Shown here: positions 62,299 through 64,000 of the stretch, one piece after another
Numbering within the stretch: the stretch's first letter is position 1
Layout: each line of letters starts with the position of its first letter
DNA from: Oenococcus kitaharae DSM 17330
Lineage (GTDB): Bacteria; Bacillota; Bacilli; Lactobacillales; Lactobacillaceae
NCBI RefSeq assembly: GCF_000241055.1
Contig: NZ_CM001398.1
Span: forward strand, 1,187,119-1,251,118
Direction of reading: 5' to 3'
Length of the DNA: 64,000 nucleotides
Translations under genes and position numbers: made by a program
The notes under the pieces: generated by a model
What the model saw: the letters and a program-made list of their open reading frames with translations, nothing else
Database searches by the model: none
Told to the model about the DNA's origin: nothing

Positions 62299-63423
62299 AT
62301 GACATTAGTAGCAAGTAAAATTGGTTTTCAGCACGTTGGTTCCTTTTTGCGGCCGCAGGCAATCAAGGAGGCCCGGGCTAAGTTTGCTAAGAAGGAAATT
62401 ACCTTCGATCAGCTGCACGAGATTGAAAATCAGGAAATCGGCAAGTTAATCAAAAAAGAGGCTGAGGCAGGACTCGATTACGTCACGGATGGTGAATTCC
62501 GCCGCAGTTACTGGCACCTTGATTTCTTCTGGGGATTTGGCGGCGTAAAACACACGCATTATGGCGAAGGCTATCGTTTTGCCCATGAAGAGACGCGTGA
62601 TGACTCGGCTGTTTTGGATGGCAAGCTGACCTTTGATGCTGAGAAACATCCCTTTATTAATGACTTTAAAATCACGAAAGCCTTTGCTGACGAAAATAAT
62701 GTCCAAGCCAAAATCACAATACCAGCGCCCGCACAGTTCTATGCTGAGCTTGTTCGCGGCGATAATGCAAAAACAGTTCGCAATTTTTATGCCACAGATG
62801 ATGCCTTGTTTGCTGATATCATCAAGGTTTATCACGAAGCCATTTTGGCCTTTTATGATGCCGGCGCTCGTGTTGTGCAGATTGATGACTGCACTTGGGG
62901 CATGCTGGTTGATAAGAATTTTTGGCAGACAATGGTTGGTGCCGGTTTTGATCCCGAGAAGCTGAAGGATACTTATTTGAGGCTGAACAATGGTGCGATT
63001 GCTGACCTGCCCTCAGATTTGACAGTTAATACACACGTTTGCCGTGGCAATTATCATTCTGATTGGGCAGCACAAGGCGGCTATGATTCAGTAGCCGATA
63101 AGCTTTTCGGCCAGGAAAATGTTGCCAACTATTTCTTGGAATATGATTCTGACCGTGCCGGCAGTTTTGCACCTTTGGCTAAAGTCAGCGGTGATAAAAG
63201 AGTTGTTCTGGGCCTTATAACTTCTAAAAGCCCTGTATTAGAAGATCGTCAAGTCATTATCGATCGTATTCATCAGGCCGAAAAATATCTGCCTTTGGAC
63301 CGTTTGTGGCTCTCGACTCAGTGCGGTTTTGCTTCGACCGAAGAAGGTAATGAGTTAACTGAAGCTGATGAATGGAAGAAATTAGCTTTGGTCAAGTCAA
63401 TTATCGAAGAGGTTTGGGGATAA
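62299..63423 (+). CDS. MetE C-terminal-like methyltransferase (YxjG/YxjH type)
   Basis: 374 residues from ATG 62299, preceded by AGGGGAA; the frame is open from 62260 in the T-box. It is the cobalamin-independent methionine synthase catalytic fold without the N-terminal half: FQHVGSFLRP, VTDGEFRRSYW, the QIDDCTW region, zinc ligands His and Cys in NTHVCRGNYHSDW, and the last Cys in LSTQCGFASTEEGN. It methylates homocysteine or a related thiol. Controlled by the T-box. Confidence 0.93.
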   Translation: MTLVASKIGFQHVGSFLRPQAIKEARAKFAKKEITFDQLHEIENQEIGKLIKKEAEAGLDYVTDGEFRRSYWHLDFFWGFGGVKHTHYGEGYRFAHEETRDDSAVLDGKLTFDAEKHPFINDFKITKAFADENNVQAKITIPAPAQFYAELVRGDNAKTVRNFYATDDALFADIIKVYHEAILAFYDAGARVVQIDDCTWGMLVDKNFWQTMVGAGFDPEKLKDTYLRLNNGAIADLPSDLTVNTHVCRGNYHSDWAAQGGYDSVADKLFGQENVANYFLEYDSDRAGSFAPLAKVSGDKRVVLGLITSKSPVLEDRQVIIDRIHQAEKYLPLDRLWLSTQCGFASTEEGNELTEADEWKKLALVKSIIEEVWG

Positions 63424-63426
63424 ACA

Positions 63427-64000
63427 TTGGCACATATCGACACAATCTTAGTCCAGGCCAGCAATGGGTCTGATGATGCAAAGACCGGCGCCGTCAGTAC
63501 GCCCCTGTATTTTTCGACGGCTTTCCGTCATCCGGGATTAGGCGAGTCGACCGGGTTTGATTATGCACGCCTGCAGACACCGACGCGCGCGATTTTGGAA
63601 AAACAGTTAGCCGTCTTGGAACATGGTTCCGATGGTTTTGCTGTTTCTTCAGGCATGGCAGCGATCGACCTGCTGTTTTCCAGCCTTATGCATAGTGGTG
63701 AGAATTTTGTCAGTTCGGATGATTTGTATGGCGGCTCTTTTCGCTATTTTGACGATATCGCCAAGAAAGATAATGTCAGCTACACGCTTTGGGACGGCCA
63801 GGACGAGCAGGCATTAGCGGATAAAATCAACGATAAGACGCAGTTGTTGTGGCTGGAAACACCCAGCAACCCGACCATGAAAATCATTGACATCAAAAAA
63901 TGCGCTGAGGTTGCCCACAAGAAAAATCCAAATATTATCGTGGCTGTCGACAACACATTTTTGTCGCCGATTTTCCAAAATCCGATCGACGATGGCGCTG
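63427..64000 (+). CDS. Cys/Met metabolism PLP-dependent enzyme, 3' partial
   Basis: TTG start 3 bases after the previous stop, with GAGGTTTGGGGA upstream; the frame is open to the window end (191 residues). TPLYFSTAFRHPG, PTRAILEKQLAVLEHGSDGFAVSSGMAA and WLETPSNPTMKIIDI are cystathionine gamma-synthase / beta-lyase family blocks, and VAVDNTFLSP precedes the PLP lysine, which lies beyond the end. Same operon as the methyltransferase, hence methionine or cysteine synthesis. Confidence 0.93.
   Translation, partial: MAHIDTILVQASNGSDDAKTGAVSTPLYFSTAFRHPGLGESTGFDYARLQTPTRAILEKQLAVLEHGSDGFAVSSGMAAIDLLFSSLMHSGENFVSSDDLYGGSFRYFDDIAKKDNVSYTLWDGQDEQALADKINDKTQLLWLETPSNPTMKIIDIKKCAEVAHKKNPNIIVAVDNTFLSPIFQNPIDDGA

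Overview
The window looks like a chromosomal segment of Oenococcus, most probably O. kitaharae. The strongest sign is a type II-A Cas9 of 1389 residues whose length and N-terminus agree with what I remember of the O. kitaharae protein. Other signs are the Lactobacillaceae-type gene set (Met T-box, Kup, a choloylglycine-hydrolase-family enzyme) and repeated one-base contractions of A/T runs, which fit a genus reported to lack MutS/MutL. The species call is inference; no search was run.

Bases 1-27,750 are mostly ordinary core or metabolic genes. An operon encodes PxpB, PxpC, a biotin carrier protein, biotin carboxylase, a YcsI-like protein, PxpA and an NRAMP transporter. It is followed by a LacI regulator; an acyltransferase / acyl-CoA ligase / SsuABC-like operon; a GntR-controlled beta-glucoside pair (GH1 plus PTS EIIC) with a clear promoter and cre site; Kup; a deletion scar fusing ohrR and a hydrolase; a metal P-type ATPase; an FtsX-like ABC exporter; and a small leaderless gene under a textbook SOS-box promoter.

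Bases about 27,790-34,212 are an AT-rich degenerate integrative element. It is bounded by 80-bp direct repeats (76/80 identical as read), each including the 3' end and terminator of a phnD-like gene. It carries wrecked CI-like repressor and serine-recombinase genes. Its intact cargo is a DUF4041/GIY-YIG protein, a voltage-sensor-type ion channel and an XRE regulator in one tight operon, then a DUF4177-like protein, a Ser/Thr kinase-like protein with DFN in place of DFG, and an Abi-alpha (DUF4393)-like protein. Two intergenic regions of this element share a 17-bp inverted repeat. This is the best candidate for an uncharacterised phage-defence module.

Bases 34,184-47,160 hold an orphan PhnD-type binding protein, a GIY-YIG plus DUF2075 ATPase protein, and a complete type II-A CRISPR-Cas locus: cas9, a tracrRNA on the opposite strand between cas9 and cas1, cas1-cas2-csn2, and an array of 58 repeats and 57 spacers. 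The tracrRNA has a well-formed promoter that overlaps the cas1 ribosome binding site, and it shares a bidirectional terminator with cas9.

Bases 47,161-64,000 return to chromosomal genes: cell-envelope and secreted proteins (TPM-domain protein, GW/NlpC-P60 hydrolase, sedolisin, membrane-anchored flavodoxin, a frameshifted esterase), oxidoreductases, superoxide dismutase, and a Met T-box controlling a MetE-like methyltransferase and a Cys/Met PLP enzyme cut by the window end.
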